Positions 1-9,361 of a stretch of 64,000 nucleotides of DNA are shown piece by piece. The notes below the pieces were generated by a model. The model had not been told where the DNA came from. It did no database searches and was given only the letters and a program-made list of their open reading frames with translations. How positions within the stretch are numbered: the stretch's first letter is position 1; every line of letters begins with the position of its first letter. Source of the stretch: Acetobacteraceae bacterium (GTDB taxonomy: Bacteria; Pseudomonadota; Alphaproteobacteria; Acetobacterales; Acetobacteraceae); contig JARLIM010000031.1 in NCBI GenBank assembly GCA_031291725.1, positions 1-64,000 of the forward strand, given 5' to 3'. A program made the position numbers and the translations under genes.

Positions 1-1
1 G

Positions 2-1438
2 ATCGTTCTGTCGCGTGAGAAGGCCCGCCGCGAAGAAGCCTGGACCAGCCTGGAGAAGGCCTTCGAAGCGCAGCAGCGCGTCAACGGCACCATCTATGGC
101 CGCGTCAAGGGCGGCTTCACCGTCGATCTCGGCGGCGCGGTCGCGTTCCTTCCGGGCAGCCAGGTCGATATCCGCCCCGTGCGCGACGTCGGCCCGCTGA
201 TGGGCACCCCGCAGCCGTTCCAGATTCTGAAGATGGACCGGGCGCGCGGCAACATCGTCGTCTCCCGCCGTGCCGTTCTCGAAGAGACCCGTGCGGAGCA
301 GCGCAGTGAGCTGATCCAGGGCCTCAAGGAAGGCATGATCCTGGACGGCGTGGTGAAGAACATCACCGACTACGGCGCGTTCGTGGACCTCGGCGGCGTC
401 GATGGCCTGCTGCACGTCACCGACATCGCGTGGCGCCGCATCAACCACCCGTCCGAAGCCCTGACCATCGGTCAGCAGGTGAAGGTCCAGGTGATCCGCT
501 TCAACTCCGACACCCAGCGCATCAGCCTGGGCATGAAGCAGCTTGAAGCCGATCCGTGGGAAGGTGTGGCCGCGAAGTATCCGCCGAACGGCAAGTTCTC
601 CGGTCGCGTCACCAACATCACCGATTACGGCGCCTTCGTGGAGCTGGAACCGGGCGTGGAAGGCCTCGTGCACGTCAGCGAGATGTCCTGGACGAAGAAG
701 AACGTTCATCCGGGCAAGATCGTCTCGACGAGCCAGGAAGTGGACGTGCTGGTGCTGGACGTGGACAGCTCCAAGCGTCGCATCTCGCTCGGCCTCAAGC
801 AGGTTCAGCGCAACCCGTGGGAAGAGTTCCTGGAACTCCATCCGGTTGGCACCGAAGTGGAAGGCGAGATCCGCAACATCACCGAGTTCGGTCTGTTCAT
901 CGGGATCGGCCCGGACATCGACGGCATGGTTCACATGTCCGACCTGTCTTGGGACGAAGCCGGCGAGCTGGCGATGGCCAAGTACGAAAAAGGCCAGATT
1001 GTGCGCGCCAAGGTTCTCGACGTTGACGTTGAGAAGGAGCGCATCAGCCTGGGCGTGAAGCAGCTGGCGATCGATCCGGCCGCTTCCGTGCTGGAGAAGG
1101 TGCACAAGGGCGACATCGTCACCTGCGTCGTGACCGCGGTTCAGAGCAACGGCATCGAAGTGAAGGTGGACGACGTTCTCACCGGCTTCATCCGTCGCGC
1201 CGAACTGTCGCGCGACAAGGCCGAGCAGCGCCCGGATCGCTTCAATGTGGGCGACAAGGTTGACGCCCGCGTCGTGGCCGTCGACCGCGCTGCCCGTAAG
1301 CTGTCCTTGACCATCAAGGGCAAGGAAATCGAGGAAGACAAGGCAGCGATCGCCGAATTCGGCACGTCTGACTCGGGCGCCTCGCTCGGTGACATCCTGG
1401 GTGCCGCGATCCGTCGCCGCAACCAGCAATCCGAGTAA
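2..1438 (+). CDS. rpsA: 30S ribosomal protein S1, 5'-truncated by the window edge
   Basis: The frame is open from base 2 and gives 478 residues; family members in this group are about 560-570 residues, so roughly the first 85-90 are missing. The fragment opens with IVLSREKARREEAW, the end of S1 repeat 1, followed by OB-fold S1 repeats starting near residues 29, 111, 196, 283 and 369. Repeats 3 and 4 carry the typical NITDYGAFV core and repeat 5 has NITEFGLFI. S1 binds mRNA on the 30S subunit and helps load it for translation. A strong terminator follows, so this gene ends its transcript before ihfB, the usual neighbour. Confidence 0.97.
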   Translation: MVLSREKARREEAWTSLEKAFEAQQRVNGTIYGRVKGGFTVDLGGAVAFLPGSQVDIRPVRDVGPLMGTPQPFQILKMDRARGNIVVSRRAVLEETRAEQRSELIQGLKEGMILDGVVKNITDYGAFVDLGGVDGLLHVTDIAWRRINHPSEALTIGQQVKVQVIRFNSDTQRISLGMKQLEADPWEGVAAKYPPNGKFSGRVTNITDYGAFVELEPGVEGLVHVSEMSWTKKNVHPGKIVSTSQEVDVLVLDVDSSKRRISLGLKQVQRNPWEEFLELHPVGTEVEGEIRNITEFGLFIGIGPDIDGMVHMSDLSWDEAGELAMAKYEKGQIVRAKVLDVDVEKERISLGVKQLAIDPAASVLEKVHKGDIVTCVVTAVQSNGIEVKVDDVLTGFIRRAELSRDKAEQRPDRFNVGDKVDARVVAVDRAARKLSLTIKGKEIEEDKAAIAEFGTSDSGASLGDILGAAIRRRNQQSE

Positions 1439-1467
1439 GCCTTTCGCAAGATTGGCGTTTCTGAAAG

Positions 1468-1499
1468 CAGGCGGCATCTTCGGGTGCCGCCTGTTTTTT
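1468..1499 (+). terminator. Rho-independent terminator of rpsA
   Basis: A perfect 9-bp stem (CAGGCGGCA at 1468-1476 with TGCCGCCTG at 1485-1493) encloses an 8-nt loop and is followed by six T residues. It lies 30 nt past the rpsA stop. This is a textbook intrinsic terminator separating rpsA from ihfB. Confidence 0.95.
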
Positions 1500-1639
1500 G
1501 TGCGGCAACTGGGCGATATGAGATCGGTTGCATAAAACTTTGCCACCTATGAAAAACATATTTCAATCAAAGACTTGCCATTGACGCTCTGCCTTTGATC
1601 TGGCAGTCTCGTCAGGGTGAAACAATCCGGGGGCGTTGC

Positions 1640-1939
1640 GTGACCAAATCGGAACTGATCGCCGAATTGTCGGCTGCAAATCCGCATCTTCTGGCGCGCG
1701 ACGTTGAGACGATTGTCGCCACCATTTTCGATGAGATTTCAGCGGCGTTGACGCGCGGCGAGCGGGTGGAACTGCGTGGCTTCGGCGCCTTCACCATCAA
1801 AAAGCGTGATGCCCGCACCGGCCGCAATCCACGCACCGGAGCGCAGGTGGATGTGGACGAGAAAGTCGTCCCGTTCTTCAAGGCGGGCAAGGAACTGCGT
1901 GAGCGCGTCAATGGCGGCATGCCTGCCAGCGAGGACTAA
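1640..1939 (+). CDS. ihfB: Integration host factor beta subunit
   Basis: The 99-residue protein starts [10 protein letters not shown] and carries the HU/IHF arm motif GRNPRTG and the C-terminal [12 protein letters not shown], matching IHF-beta in length and sequence. IHF (IhfA-IhfB) bends DNA and supports recombination, replication and sigma-54 promoters. I chose the GTG at 1640 over an upstream in-frame start at 1595, because family members begin exactly with (M/V)TKSELI and a G-rich ribosome site (GGGGG, about 1629-1633) precedes it by 6-7 nt. The position after rpsA is conserved in proteobacteria. Confidence 0.95.
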   Translation: MTKSELIAELSAANPHLLARDVETIVATIFDEISAALTRGERVELRGFGAFTIKKRDARTGRNPRTGAQVDVDEKVVPFFKAGKELRERVNGGMPASED

Positions 1940-2002
1940 CGCTCGCGCTGACGGCCTGATTCCGTAATCCTGGCTGAACACGGATTGATCGGGGAATCAG
2001 AA

Positions 2003-2359
2003 ATGATCCGCGCGCTGTTTTTCGCGCCAGTGCTGTTTCTGCTCGTGTTGTTCGCTTTGTCGAACCCGCAGAGCGTTCATCTGGGACTCTGGCCGACCGA
2101 TCTTGGCACCGATATGCCAGTGTCGATTGCGCTGATGGTCTGCTTTGCGGTGGCGTTTCTGCTCGGCGCATTGCTGGTGTGGTTTGCGCTCATCGCGGCA
2201 CGGCTGCGCGCACGGCGCGCGGAGCATGCCGTAAAAATGCTCCAATCCCACGTCGATGATCTCAAGGCGCAGCTTGAAGCAGCTGCCCCAAAACAACCCG
2301 CCGAGATCCAAGCGCCATCACGTGCAGCCCCGTCGCTTTCGGCGCTGACCACCAACTGA
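2003..2359 (+). CDS. lapA: LapA-domain (DUF1049) inner-membrane protein
   Basis: The 118-residue protein has two hydrophobic helices (about residues 5-22 and 40-62). Between them lies SNPQSVHLGLWP, the hallmark SNxxxVxLxxWP stretch of LapA (YciS). A basic, coiled-coil-like tail follows. In E. coli LapA works with LapB to assemble lipopolysaccharide and control LpxC; no lapB is present here. The ATG at 2003 is preferred over the TTG at 1985 because GGGGA (1991-1995) sits 7 nt before it. The gene lies between ihfB and pyrF, as is common in alphaproteobacteria. Confidence 0.88.
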   Translation: MIRALFFAPVLFLLVLFALSNPQSVHLGLWPTDLGTDMPVSIALMVCFAVAFLLGALLVWFALIAARLRARRAEHAVKMLQSHVDDLKAQLEAAAPKQPAEIQAPSRAAPSLSALTTN

Positions 2360-2372
2360 CCCAGGCCAGAGC

Positions 2373-3068
2373 ATGCCCACCGGATTGATCGCCGCCCTCG
2401 ACACCACCGACGCGGCACAGGCCCAGCGCTGGGCCAATGCGGTCGCCCCACATTGCGGATTACTGAAACTCGGCCTGGAATTTTTCTTGGCGCATGGCGC
2501 CGAAGGGCTGCGCGGCATCACGCAGCGTCCGATCTTCCTTGATCTGAAACTGCACGACATTCCCAACACCGCCGCCGGTGGCGTGCGCGCCGTTCTGCCG
2601 TTGCGTCCGGCAATGCTGACCCTGCATGCCTCCGGCGGTGCAGCAATGATCGGCGCCGCCCGCAAGGAGGCTGAGAAAGCCGGAGCTGAGCGACCGATTC
2701 TGCTCGCCGTGACCGTGCTGACCAGTATGGACACCGAGGCGCTGCATTCCATCGGTGTGGCCGGTGGCCCCCGTCAGCAAGTGCTGCGTCTGGCGCGGCT
2801 GGCGCTGGATGCCGGAGCCGATGGGCTGGTGTGTTCGGCGCAGGAAGTGGCGATGCTGCGCGATGCGCTGGGCGACGGCCCCACGCTGGTCGTGCCCGGC
2901 ATTCGCCCCGCCGGTGCCGATATCGGCGATCAGTCCCGCGTGATGACACCCACCGACGCCGCCCGTGCCGGGGCGAGTTGGATTGTCGTCGGCCGCCCGA
3001 TCACCCAGGCCAGCAACCCCGCCCAGGCCGCCGCCGCCATTGCCGCCGAGTTGGGGGCCGCCGCGTGA
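2373..3068 (+). CDS. pyrF: Orotidine 5'-phosphate decarboxylase
   Basis: The 231-residue TIM-barrel enzyme converts OMP to UMP, the last step of de novo pyrimidine synthesis. The catalytic DxKxxD signature is in FLDLKLHDIPNT (about residues 50-61). The phosphate-binding VVPGIRP and a late glycine-rich VVGRPI are also present. Length fits the class I bacterial enzyme. Its TGA overlaps the GTG of trpF (GTGA), implying coupled translation. Confidence 0.96.
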   Translation: MPTGLIAALDTTDAAQAQRWANAVAPHCGLLKLGLEFFLAHGAEGLRGITQRPIFLDLKLHDIPNTAAGGVRAVLPLRPAMLTLHASGGAAMIGAARKEAEKAGAERPILLAVTVLTSMDTEALHSIGVAGGPRQQVLRLARLALDAGADGLVCSAQEVAMLRDALGDGPTLVVPGIRPAGADIGDQSRVMTPTDAARAGASWIVVGRPITQASNPAQAAAAIAAELGAAA

Positions 3069-3697
3069 CGCGGGTGAAAATCTGCGGCATCAACGATGCT
3101 GACGGATTTGACTCGGCTGTTGCCGCCGGCGCGGATTATGCCGGTTTTGTGTTTTTCCCGCCCTCCCCGCGCCACGTGACCGCCGAACAGGCAGCGACAC
3201 TTTCATCGCGCCACCAGGGCGGCCCGCTGCGGGTGGCACTGTTCGTCAAACCCTCCGATGACGACATCGCCCGCGTGCTCGCCATATTCCGCCCCGATAT
3301 TCTGCAGATCTACGCCGATGCCCCTCGTGCTGCTGCCATCCGCGCCCGCTTCGGCCTGCCGGTGTGGCGGGCGGTGGGGGTTTCCAGCGTGGACGATTTG
3401 CCGCGTTCCACCGATGGCGTTGATGGCTTGGTGATCGAAGCCAAGCCGCCGCAAGACGCCACGCGGCCCGGCGGCAATGCGGTCCGTTTCGATTGGAGCA
3501 TCCTGGCCGATTGGAGTCCTGGCTATGACTGGGTGCTGGCCGGTGGGCTCAACCCGGACAACGTGGCCGAGGCGGTGCGGCGCACACATCCGCCGGTGGT
3601 GGATGTCTCCTCGGGCGTCGAATCCGCTCCCGGCGTGAAAGACCCTGCCCGCATCCGCGCCTTTGTCGCCCACGCCCGTGCGGCCGCTTGCGCATGA
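3065..3697 (+). CDS. trpF: Phosphoribosylanthranilate isomerase
   Basis: The 210-residue protein starts VTRVKICGI, holding the catalytic Cys of the KxCG motif, and continues with GFVFFPPSPRHV, the family FxxxSPR strand. It isomerises N-(5-phosphoribosyl)anthranilate in tryptophan synthesis. The GTG at 3065 is chosen because it overlaps the pyrF stop and places KICG at the N-terminus as in all family members; the frame is open further upstream but that region lies inside pyrF. Its TGA overlaps the ATG of the next gene. Confidence 0.95.
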   Translation: MTRVKICGINDADGFDSAVAAGADYAGFVFFPPSPRHVTAEQAATLSSRHQGGPLRVALFVKPSDDDIARVLAIFRPDILQIYADAPRAAAIRARFGLPVWRAVGVSSVDDLPRSTDGVDGLVIEAKPPQDATRPGGNAVRFDWSILADWSPGYDWVLAGGLNPDNVAEAVRRTHPPVVDVSSGVESAPGVKDPARIRAFVAHARAAACA

Positions 3698-4587
3698 GCA
3701 CGCTCACCCGACAAAGACTGATGTTCGGCTTTGTCTGTCTGGTGTGGGGCTCCACCTGGATTGCCATGAAAAACGGCGCCACCCATGTGCCGCCCGCCCT
3801 GTTCGCCGGGCTGCGTTGGACCATCGCCGGGATAATGCAGCTGTTCTACGTCTATTGGGACACTGGCCGCCTGCGCCTGCCCTGGAACGCCATGCGCGCG
3901 ATTCTCATCGTGGCGGTGCTGGTGAACACGCTTAATCAATTGTTCATGCTCTACGGCCTGCGCTACGTCGCCTCCGGCATTGGTGCGGTGATCAATTCCG
4001 GACTCACCCCGCTTTCCCTGCTCGCCTTCGCGATGATCGGCGGACATGAGCGATTGACCAAACGGGTGGCATTGGCGATGGGATTGGGGGTGCTGGGCAT
4101 CGTGGTGCTGTTCGGCCCCTCTGCCGCCTCGGGCACGCTGGATGGGGTGACGATGCTGGGCGCGTTTCTGGTGATGATGGGCACGCTGGTGTATTCCGCC
4201 GGCTCCGTCCTCGCCCGCCCGATCACTCAGGCACATTCGCCCACGCTGATCGCGGGCTTGGTCAGCCTGATCGGCGGGCTGACATTGCTGCCGATCTCCT
4301 TCCTCTTCGAGCCCGGCACGTTGCTCGCCCTGCGGTTCGATTGGGGATGGGGGCCGTGGATATCGTTCCTGTTCCTGCTCTTCCCGGCCTCGCTGGGGGC
4401 GACGACGATCTTCATGATCCTGGTGCGTGACTGGGGCCCCAGCCGCGCCGGCAGCTTCGCCTTCATCTCACCGATTTTGGCGGTGTTTGAAGGCATGCTG
4501 CTCAACGGCGAGGCGATGACACCGATTGAAGGCATCGGCATGGCGTTGATGCTGGGCGGCGCGTGGTTTGCGCTGCGGAAGGGGTGA
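3694..4587 (+). CDS. DMT/EamA-family drug-metabolite transporter
   Basis: The 297-residue protein has about ten hydrophobic helices in two EamA halves. The first half contains FVCLVWGSTWIAMK near residue 10 and the second RPITQAHSPTLIAG, as in the DMT superfamily. The substrate cannot be told from sequence. The ATG at 3694 overlaps the trpF stop (ATGA) and is preferred to the TTG at 3688. It is inserted between trpF and trpB in the same orientation; export of an aromatic metabolite is possible but is only inference from position. Confidence 0.9.
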   Translation: MSTLTRQRLMFGFVCLVWGSTWIAMKNGATHVPPALFAGLRWTIAGIMQLFYVYWDTGRLRLPWNAMRAILIVAVLVNTLNQLFMLYGLRYVASGIGAVINSGLTPLSLLAFAMIGGHERLTKRVALAMGLGVLGIVVLFGPSAASGTLDGVTMLGAFLVMMGTLVYSAGSVLARPITQAHSPTLIAGLVSLIGGLTLLPISFLFEPGTLLALRFDWGWGPWISFLFLLFPASLGATTIFMILVRDWGPSRAGSFAFISPILAVFEGMLLNGEAMTPIEGIGMALMLGGAWFALRKG

Positions 4588-4635
4588 CCTTGCGCCGCTC
4601 CTCCGCTATGAGAGCCATCTGATCGGAGAGATGAC

Positions 4636-5856
4636 GTGAATCAAACCTTGCTGCCCAATTCCCTGCGCACCGGCCCGGACAGCCGTGGCCGTTTCGGTGA
4701 TTTCGGTGGACGCTTCGTGGCCGAAACGCTGATGCCGCTCGTGCTGGCGGTGGAGCAGGCCTACAAGGCCGCCAAAGCTGATCCGTCCTTCCAGAAGGAG
4801 CTGGATTACTACCTCAAGGATTATGTCGGCCGTCCCAGCCCGCTGTGGTTCGCCGAGCGTCTGACGAAAGCCCTCGGCGGGGCGAAGGTCTATTTCAAGC
4901 GCGACGAGCTGAACCATACCGGCGCCCATAAGATCAATTCCTGCATGGGCCAGATTCTGCTCGCCCGCCGCATGGGCAAAACCCGCATCATCGCCGAGAC
5001 CGGCGCCGGTCAGCATGGCGTGGCGACAGCGACCGTCTGCGCGCTGTTTGGCCTGCCCTGCACGGTGTATATGGGGGCGACCGACGTTGCCCGGCAGTCG
5101 CCCAACGTGTTCCGCATGAAGCTGCTCGGCGCGGAAGTGGTGCCCGTCACCTCCGGCGCTGGCACGCTGAAGGATGCGATGAACGATGCGATGCGCGATT
5201 GGGTGGCCAATGTGGAGAGCACCTATTACCTCATCGGCACCGTGGCAGGCCCGCATCCCTACCCGATGATGGTGCGCGATTTCCAATCGGTGATCGGTGA
5301 GGAAAGCAAGGTGCAGATGCGCGAGGCCGAGGGCCGACTGCCGGATGTGGCGGTGGCCTGCATCGGCGGTGGCTCGAACGCGATGGGGCTGTTCCACCCC
5401 TATCTGGACGACACCAGCGTGCGTCTGATCGGCGTGGAAGCGGGCGGGCATGGGGTGGACACCGACCAGCACGCCGCCAGCCTGACCGGCGGGCGTCCGG
5501 GCGTGCTGCATGGCAACCGCACCTATCTGCTGCAAAACGACGACGGCCAGATTCAGGAAGCGCATTCGATCTCGGCCGGGCTGGATTATCCCGGCATCGG
5601 GCCAGAGCATTCCTGGCTGCATGACATCAAGCGCGTTGAATATGTCTCGGCGACGGACACCGAGGCGCTGGAGGCGTTCAAGCTGTGCACGCGCACCGAG
5701 GGCATCATCCCCGCCCTCGAACCGGCGCATGCGCTGGCCTATGTGGCCAAGCTGGCGCCGACGCTGGACCCTGAGCAAATCATTCTGATGAATCTGTGTG
5801 GCCGTGGCGACAAGGATATCTTCACCGTCGCCGAAGCCCTGGGAGTGACGCTGTGA
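4636..5856 (+). CDS. trpB: Tryptophan synthase beta chain
   Basis: The 406-residue PLP enzyme makes tryptophan from indole and serine in complex with Trp[12 protein letters not shown] (about residues 93-103) carries the PLP lysine, [10 protein letters not shown] follows, and [10 protein letters not shown] binds the PLP phosphate. N-terminal [15 protein letters not shown] matches TrpB1. The GTG at 4636 follows GGAGAG at 4624-4629. Its TGA overlaps the trpA GTG, so the two subunits are translationally coupled. Confidence 0.97.
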   Translation: MNQTLLPNSLRTGPDSRGRFGDFGGRFVAETLMPLVLAVEQAYKAAKADPSFQKELDYYLKDYVGRPSPLWFAERLTKALGGAKVYFKRDELNHTGAHKINSCMGQILLARRMGKTRIIAETGAGQHGVATATVCALFGLPCTVYMGATDVARQSPNVFRMKLLGAEVVPVTSGAGTLKDAMNDAMRDWVANVESTYYLIGTVAGPHPYPMMVRDFQSVIGEESKVQMREAEGRLPDVAVACIGGGSNAMGLFHPYLDDTSVRLIGVEAGGHGVDTDQHAASLTGGRPGVLHGNRTYLLQNDDGQIQEAHSISAGLDYPGIGPEHSWLHDIKRVEYVSATDTEALEAFKLCTRTEGIIPALEPAHALAYVAKLAPTLDPEQIILMNLCGRGDKDIFTVAEALGVTL

Positions 5857-6683
5857 GCCGGATTGCCGCCCGTTTTGCCCAGCTGCGCGCCGAAGGGCGT
5901 GGGGCTCTGATCCCGTTCCTGGAAGCGTGGGACCCGGATTCGGCCACCTCGATGGATATTCTGCGCGGCATGCCCGGCGCGGGTGCCGATCTGATCGAGA
6001 TCGGCTGCCCGTTCACCGACCCGATGGCCGATGGCCCGACGGTGCAGTTCGCTTCCATCCGCGCGCTCAAGGCCGGTGCGGCGATGACGCACACGCTGGC
6101 GATGGTGCGCGAATTCCGGCGGGACGATAACGAGACGCCGATCGTTCTGATGGGCTATCTCAACCCGATCGACTCCTATGGCGTTGAACGCTTCTGCACG
6201 GATGCGGCCGCCGCTGGCGTGGACGGTCTGATCGTGGTCGATCTGCCCAGCGAGGAAGCCGATCTGCTGCTGCCGTTTGCCCGCGAGCGCGGCTTGGACG
6301 TGATCCGTCTGGTGGCGCCGACCACCGATGAGCAGCGTCTGCCGCTGGTGCTCGATGGCTCGTCGGGCTTTGTCTATTACGTCTCGATCACTGGCGTCAC
6401 CGGCACGCGCACCGCGTCTGCGGCGGATCTGGCGGCGGCCATTCCGAAAGTGCGCAAGGTGACGGACCTTCCGATCGCCATCGGCTTCGGCGTGCGCACA
6501 CCCGCCCAGGCGGCGGAAGCGGTGCGGCATGGGGATGCGGCAGTGGTGGCATCGGCCCTGCTCGACACGCTCTCCGGCAGCCTGGATGAACATGGCCGGG
6601 CGACGCCGAATACCGTGCGTCTGGTGCTCGATCAGGTGCGCAGCTTGGCCGAAGCGGTGCGTTCCGCCCGCTTGACCGCGTAA
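5853..6683 (+). CDS. trpA: Tryptophan synthase alpha chain
   Basis: The 276-residue TIM barrel cleaves indole-3-glycerol phosphate and channels indole to TrpB. The catalytic Glu is in DLIEIGCPF and the catalytic Asp in [23 protein letters not shown] and GFGVRTPAQ match the phosphate site. The N-terminal strand reads [10 protein letters not shown], where the common family form is a TxGDP-like sequence, so a Trp replaces the usual Gly. GTG 5853 overlaps the trpB stop; a longer open frame upstream lies within trpB. Confidence 0.96.
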   Translation: MSRIAARFAQLRAEGRGALIPFLEAWDPDSATSMDILRGMPGAGADLIEIGCPFTDPMADGPTVQFASIRALKAGAAMTHTLAMVREFRRDDNETPIVLMGYLNPIDSYGVERFCTDAAAAGVDGLIVVDLPSEEADLLLPFARERGLDVIRLVAPTTDEQRLPLVLDGSSGFVYYVSITGVTGTRTASAADLAAAIPKVRKVTDLPIAIGFGVRTPAQAAEAVRHGDAAVVASALLDTLSGSLDEHGRATPNTVRLVLDQVRSLAEAVRSARLTA

Positions 6684-6695
6684 GGAGCGGCTTCG

Positions 6696-7559
6696 ATGAG
6701 TTGGATTACCGACTATGTTCGCCCGAAAATCCGCACTTTGCTCGGCCGTCGCGATGTGCCGGATAATCTGTGGATTCAGTGCCCGGTCTGCCAGCAGATG
6801 ATGTTCCATGCCGAGGTGGAGCGCAGCCGCAAGGTCTGCACCGCCTGTGGCCATCACATGCGCTGCACCGCCAGCGAACGCCTGCGCTGGACATTCGATG
6901 AGGGTCAATTCACCCGCATCGACCTGCCGAAAGTGCCGGCCGATCCGTTGCGCTTCCGTGACAGCCAGAAATACGCCGACCGCATCAAAACCGCCCGCGA
7001 CGCCACCCAGCTTGATGACGCGATCATCGTCGGCCATGGCAAGATTGGCGGCGAGAAGGCCGTTGTGGCCGCGATGGCGTTTGAATTCATGGCAGGCTCG
7101 ATGGGGGCCGCCGTGGGTGAGGCGATTGTCTCCGCCGCCCGTCTGGCGGTGTTGCAGGATGCGCCGCTGATCGTCTTCACCGCCTCCGGTGGCGCCCGTA
7201 TGCAGGAAGGTGCGGTCTCGCTGATGCAGATGCCGCGCACGGTGATCGCCTCGCGCGCCGTCAAGGAAGCGGGGCTGCCGTTCATCACCGTGCTGACGGA
7301 CCCGACCACCGGCGGCGTGACGGCCAGCTTCACCATGCTGGGCGACATTCAAATCGCCGAGCCGGGCGCGTTGATCGGCTTTGCCGGGGCGCGGGTGATC
7401 GAACAGACGGTGCGGGAGAAGCTGCCCGAGGGCTTCCAGCGCGCTGAATATCTGCTCGATCATGGCATCCTTGATATGGTGGTCAAACGCGATGAGCTGC
7501 CTGCCACACTCGCACGGGTGATATCGCTGTTGCGGACGAAGCTCAAAGCAGCCGCGTGA
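6696..7559 (+). CDS. accD: Acetyl-CoA carboxylase carboxyltransferase beta subunit
   Basis: The 287-residue protein has an N-terminal zinc ribbon (Cys pairs in CPVC and CTAC, about residues 29-51) and a crotonase-fold carboxyltransferase domain with TASGGARMQEG and DPTTGGVTASF. With AccA it transfers the carboxyl from biotin to acetyl-CoA, the first committed step of fatty-acid synthesis. AAGGAG precedes the ATG by 9 nt. The trpA-accD-folC order is common in alpha- and betaproteobacteria. Its stop overlaps the folC start (GTGA). Confidence 0.97.
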   Translation: MSWITDYVRPKIRTLLGRRDVPDNLWIQCPVCQQMMFHAEVERSRKVCTACGHHMRCTASERLRWTFDEGQFTRIDLPKVPADPLRFRDSQKYADRIKTARDATQLDDAIIVGHGKIGGEKAVVAAMAFEFMAGSMGAAVGEAIVSAARLAVLQDAPLIVFTASGGARMQEGAVSLMQMPRTVIASRAVKEAGLPFITVLTDPTTGGVTASFTMLGDIQIAEPGALIGFAGARVIEQTVREKLPEGFQRAEYLLDHGILDMVVKRDELPATLARVISLLRTKLKAAA

Positions 7560-8863
7560 GCGACAACCCGCCCAACAAACGGCTCCAAGGGCGGATTTCC
7601 GCCCTGGTGGAGCGTTTGCACACGCTGTATCCGCGCATGATCGATCTCGGCACCGGGCGGCTGTTGCGGCTGCTCGCCGATCTCGGCAACCCGCATATGA
7701 CGCTGCCGCCGGCGGTGCATGTGGCGGGGACGAACGGCAAGGGCAGCACCTGCGCCTTTCTGCGCGCGATGGGCGAGGCGGCGGGCAAGACGGTGCATGT
7801 CTACACCTCGCCGCATCTGGTCCGCTTCAACGAGCGCATCCGCATTGCCGGTGAGTTGGTCAGCGATGCCGCGTTGGAAGCGGCGTTCGAAGAGATTGAG
7901 CGCGTCAATGCAGGCCAGGACATCACCGTTTTTGAGGTGCTCACCGCCGCCGCTCTGCTGCTGTTCTCCCGCCATCCGGCGGATTTATGCGTGCTGGAAG
8001 TGGGGCTTGGCGGCCGGTTTGACGCCACCAACGTCATCGCCCGACCTGCCGCCTCGGCGATTGCCTCGATCTCGATGGATCACAAGGATTTCCTCGGCAA
8101 CACCATTGCCAAGATTGCCGGTGAAAAGGCCGGGATCATCAAGCAAGGCGTGCCCGCCGTCACCGGCTGGCAGGTACCCGAGGCGATGGCGGTGCTGCGC
8201 GAAGAAGCCGCCAGCGTGGGCGCTGCGTTGCTGGCGCGCGATGAGGCGTGGAGCATCGAGCCGAGTGGCGACGGCCTGCGCTATCAGGACAGCCAGGGCA
8301 CGCTGCTGCTGCCGCTGCCGGGTCTGGCGGGCAGCTTTCAATATGACAATGCCGGTATCGCCCTCGCCGCCCTGCGTGCCAGCCGCTTGGGATACCCCGA
8401 CGCAGCCTTGGCGCGCGGTGTGGGCACGGCAAGCTGGCCTGCCCGCATGCAGCGCCTGACCGGCCATCTCGCCGCCCAAGTGCCGCAGGGCTGGGAAGTC
8501 TGGCTTGATGGCGGCCATAATCCCGGCGGCGGCGAGGCTTTGGCGGCGCATGTGGCGCGTTGGACCGACAGGCCCACCCATGTCGTCGTTGGCATGAAGC
8601 GCTCCAAAGATGCCGCCGAGTTCCTCCGCCCGATCCTCCCGCACGCGGCCAGCCTGTGGGCGGTGGCGGAACCCGAACAGCATCTGGCGCTGGCGGTGGA
8701 GGACATCATCGCGGCCTCGGGCGGCGTGGCACAGCCCGGCCCGGACATTGCCGGCGCCCTGGCGCAACTGCCGCGCAGCACGTCCGCGCGCGTGCTGATC
8801 TGTGGCAGTCTCTATCTGGCCGGTGAAGCCCTCAAGCTGGACAGCGATACACCACCCGCCTGA
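7556..8863 (+). CDS. folC: Bifunctional dihydrofolate synthase / folylpolyglutamate synthase
   Basis: The 435-residue Mur-ligase-type ATPase adds glutamate to dihydropteroate and folates. The P-loop GTNGKGSTCAF is at about residues 58-68, followed by YTSPHLVRFNERI and later LEVGLGGRFDATNV. The C-terminal ligase domain includes WLDGGHNPGG. The GTG start overlaps the accD stop. Confidence 0.95.
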   Translation: MSDNPPNKRLQGRISALVERLHTLYPRMIDLGTGRLLRLLADLGNPHMTLPPAVHVAGTNGKGSTCAFLRAMGEAAGKTVHVYTSPHLVRFNERIRIAGELVSDAALEAAFEEIERVNAGQDITVFEVLTAAALLLFSRHPADLCVLEVGLGGRFDATNVIARPAASAIASISMDHKDFLGNTIAKIAGEKAGIIKQGVPAVTGWQVPEAMAVLREEAASVGAALLARDEAWSIEPSGDGLRYQDSQGTLLLPLPGLAGSFQYDNAGIALAALRASRLGYPDAALARGVGTASWPARMQRLTGHLAAQVPQGWEVWLDGGHNPGGGEALAAHVARWTDRPTHVVVGMKRSKDAAEFLRPILPHAASLWAVAEPEQHLALAVEDIIAASGGVAQPGPDIAGALAQLPRSTSARVLICGSLYLAGEALKLDSDTPPA

Positions 8864-8878
8864 GAAGAGAGCCTGCCA

Positions 8879-9313
8879 ATGCTGACCATCGCCCCCTTGC
8901 TGCCATCCGATGAAGCCGCGTGGCGCGTGCTGTTTCGCGGCTATTGCGATTTCTACACATTCGACATGCCGCAGTCAGGTTATGACCGGCTCTGGCGGGA
9001 GATCCTTGCTGCGGACCGCATCCATGCGCGCGGGGCCAAGCGGGAGGGCAAGCTGCTGGGCATCGTGCACTTCCTGGCGCACGCCAACACCTGGGGCAAA
9101 GATGTCTGCTATTTGGAGGATCTGTTCACCCACCCAGATGCGCGCGGGCAAGGTGTGGCGCGGGCGTTGATCGCCGCAGTGGAAGCGTGGGCGCGGGCGC
9201 AGGATTGCGGGCGTCTGTATTGGATGACGCACGAAACCAACACCACCGCGCGGGCGCTGTACGACAAAGTGGCACAGTATCGCGGGTTTATTCGGTATCA
9301 GCTGGATGTGTGA
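8879..9313 (+). CDS. GNAT-family N-acetyltransferase
   Basis: The 144-residue protein carries the acetyl-CoA pyrophosphate loop HPDARGQGVARALI (about residues 85-98), which fits the R/Q-x-x-G-x-G/A rule. YLEDLFTHPDARG and the C-terminal ALYDKVAQYRGFIRYQL resemble small GNATs of the YjaB type. The substrate is unknown. It follows folC by 15 nt and ends this plus-strand run. Confidence 0.85.
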   Translation: MLTIAPLLPSDEAAWRVLFRGYCDFYTFDMPQSGYDRLWREILAADRIHARGAKREGKLLGIVHFLAHANTWGKDVCYLEDLFTHPDARGQGVARALIAAVEAWARAQDCGRLYWMTHETNTTARALYDKVAQYRGFIRYQLDV

Positions 9314-9319
9314 ACGCGC

Positions 9320-9351
9320 AGGGCGGACTCGGCGAAGCCGTCATCCGCCCT
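9320..9351. repeat. Short palindromic intergenic repeat between convergent genes
   Basis: AGGGCGGA (9320-9327) pairs with TCCGCCCT (9344-9351), and inside it CGGC (9330-9333) pairs with GCCG (9337-9340). It sits between the convergent acetyltransferase and trxA stops, where it could act as a weak bidirectional terminator, although no T-run follows. A similar GTAGGGCGG/TCCGCC element lies near 30462-30496, suggesting a dispersed REP-like family. Confidence 0.55.
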
Positions 9352-9361
9352 ACGACATAGC

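Noticed and set aside
1528-1556. Possible ihfB promoter (TTGCAT then GAAAAA)
   Set aside because: The -10 match is too poor at 17-nt spacing; a TTGACG at 1581 also lacks a good -10.
5739-7463. 574-codon open frame on the minus strand opposite trpA and accD
   Set aside because: Its protein is His/Arg/Gly-rich with no domain, and it mirrors well-supported genes on the plus strand; long antisense frames are expected in GC-rich DNA.
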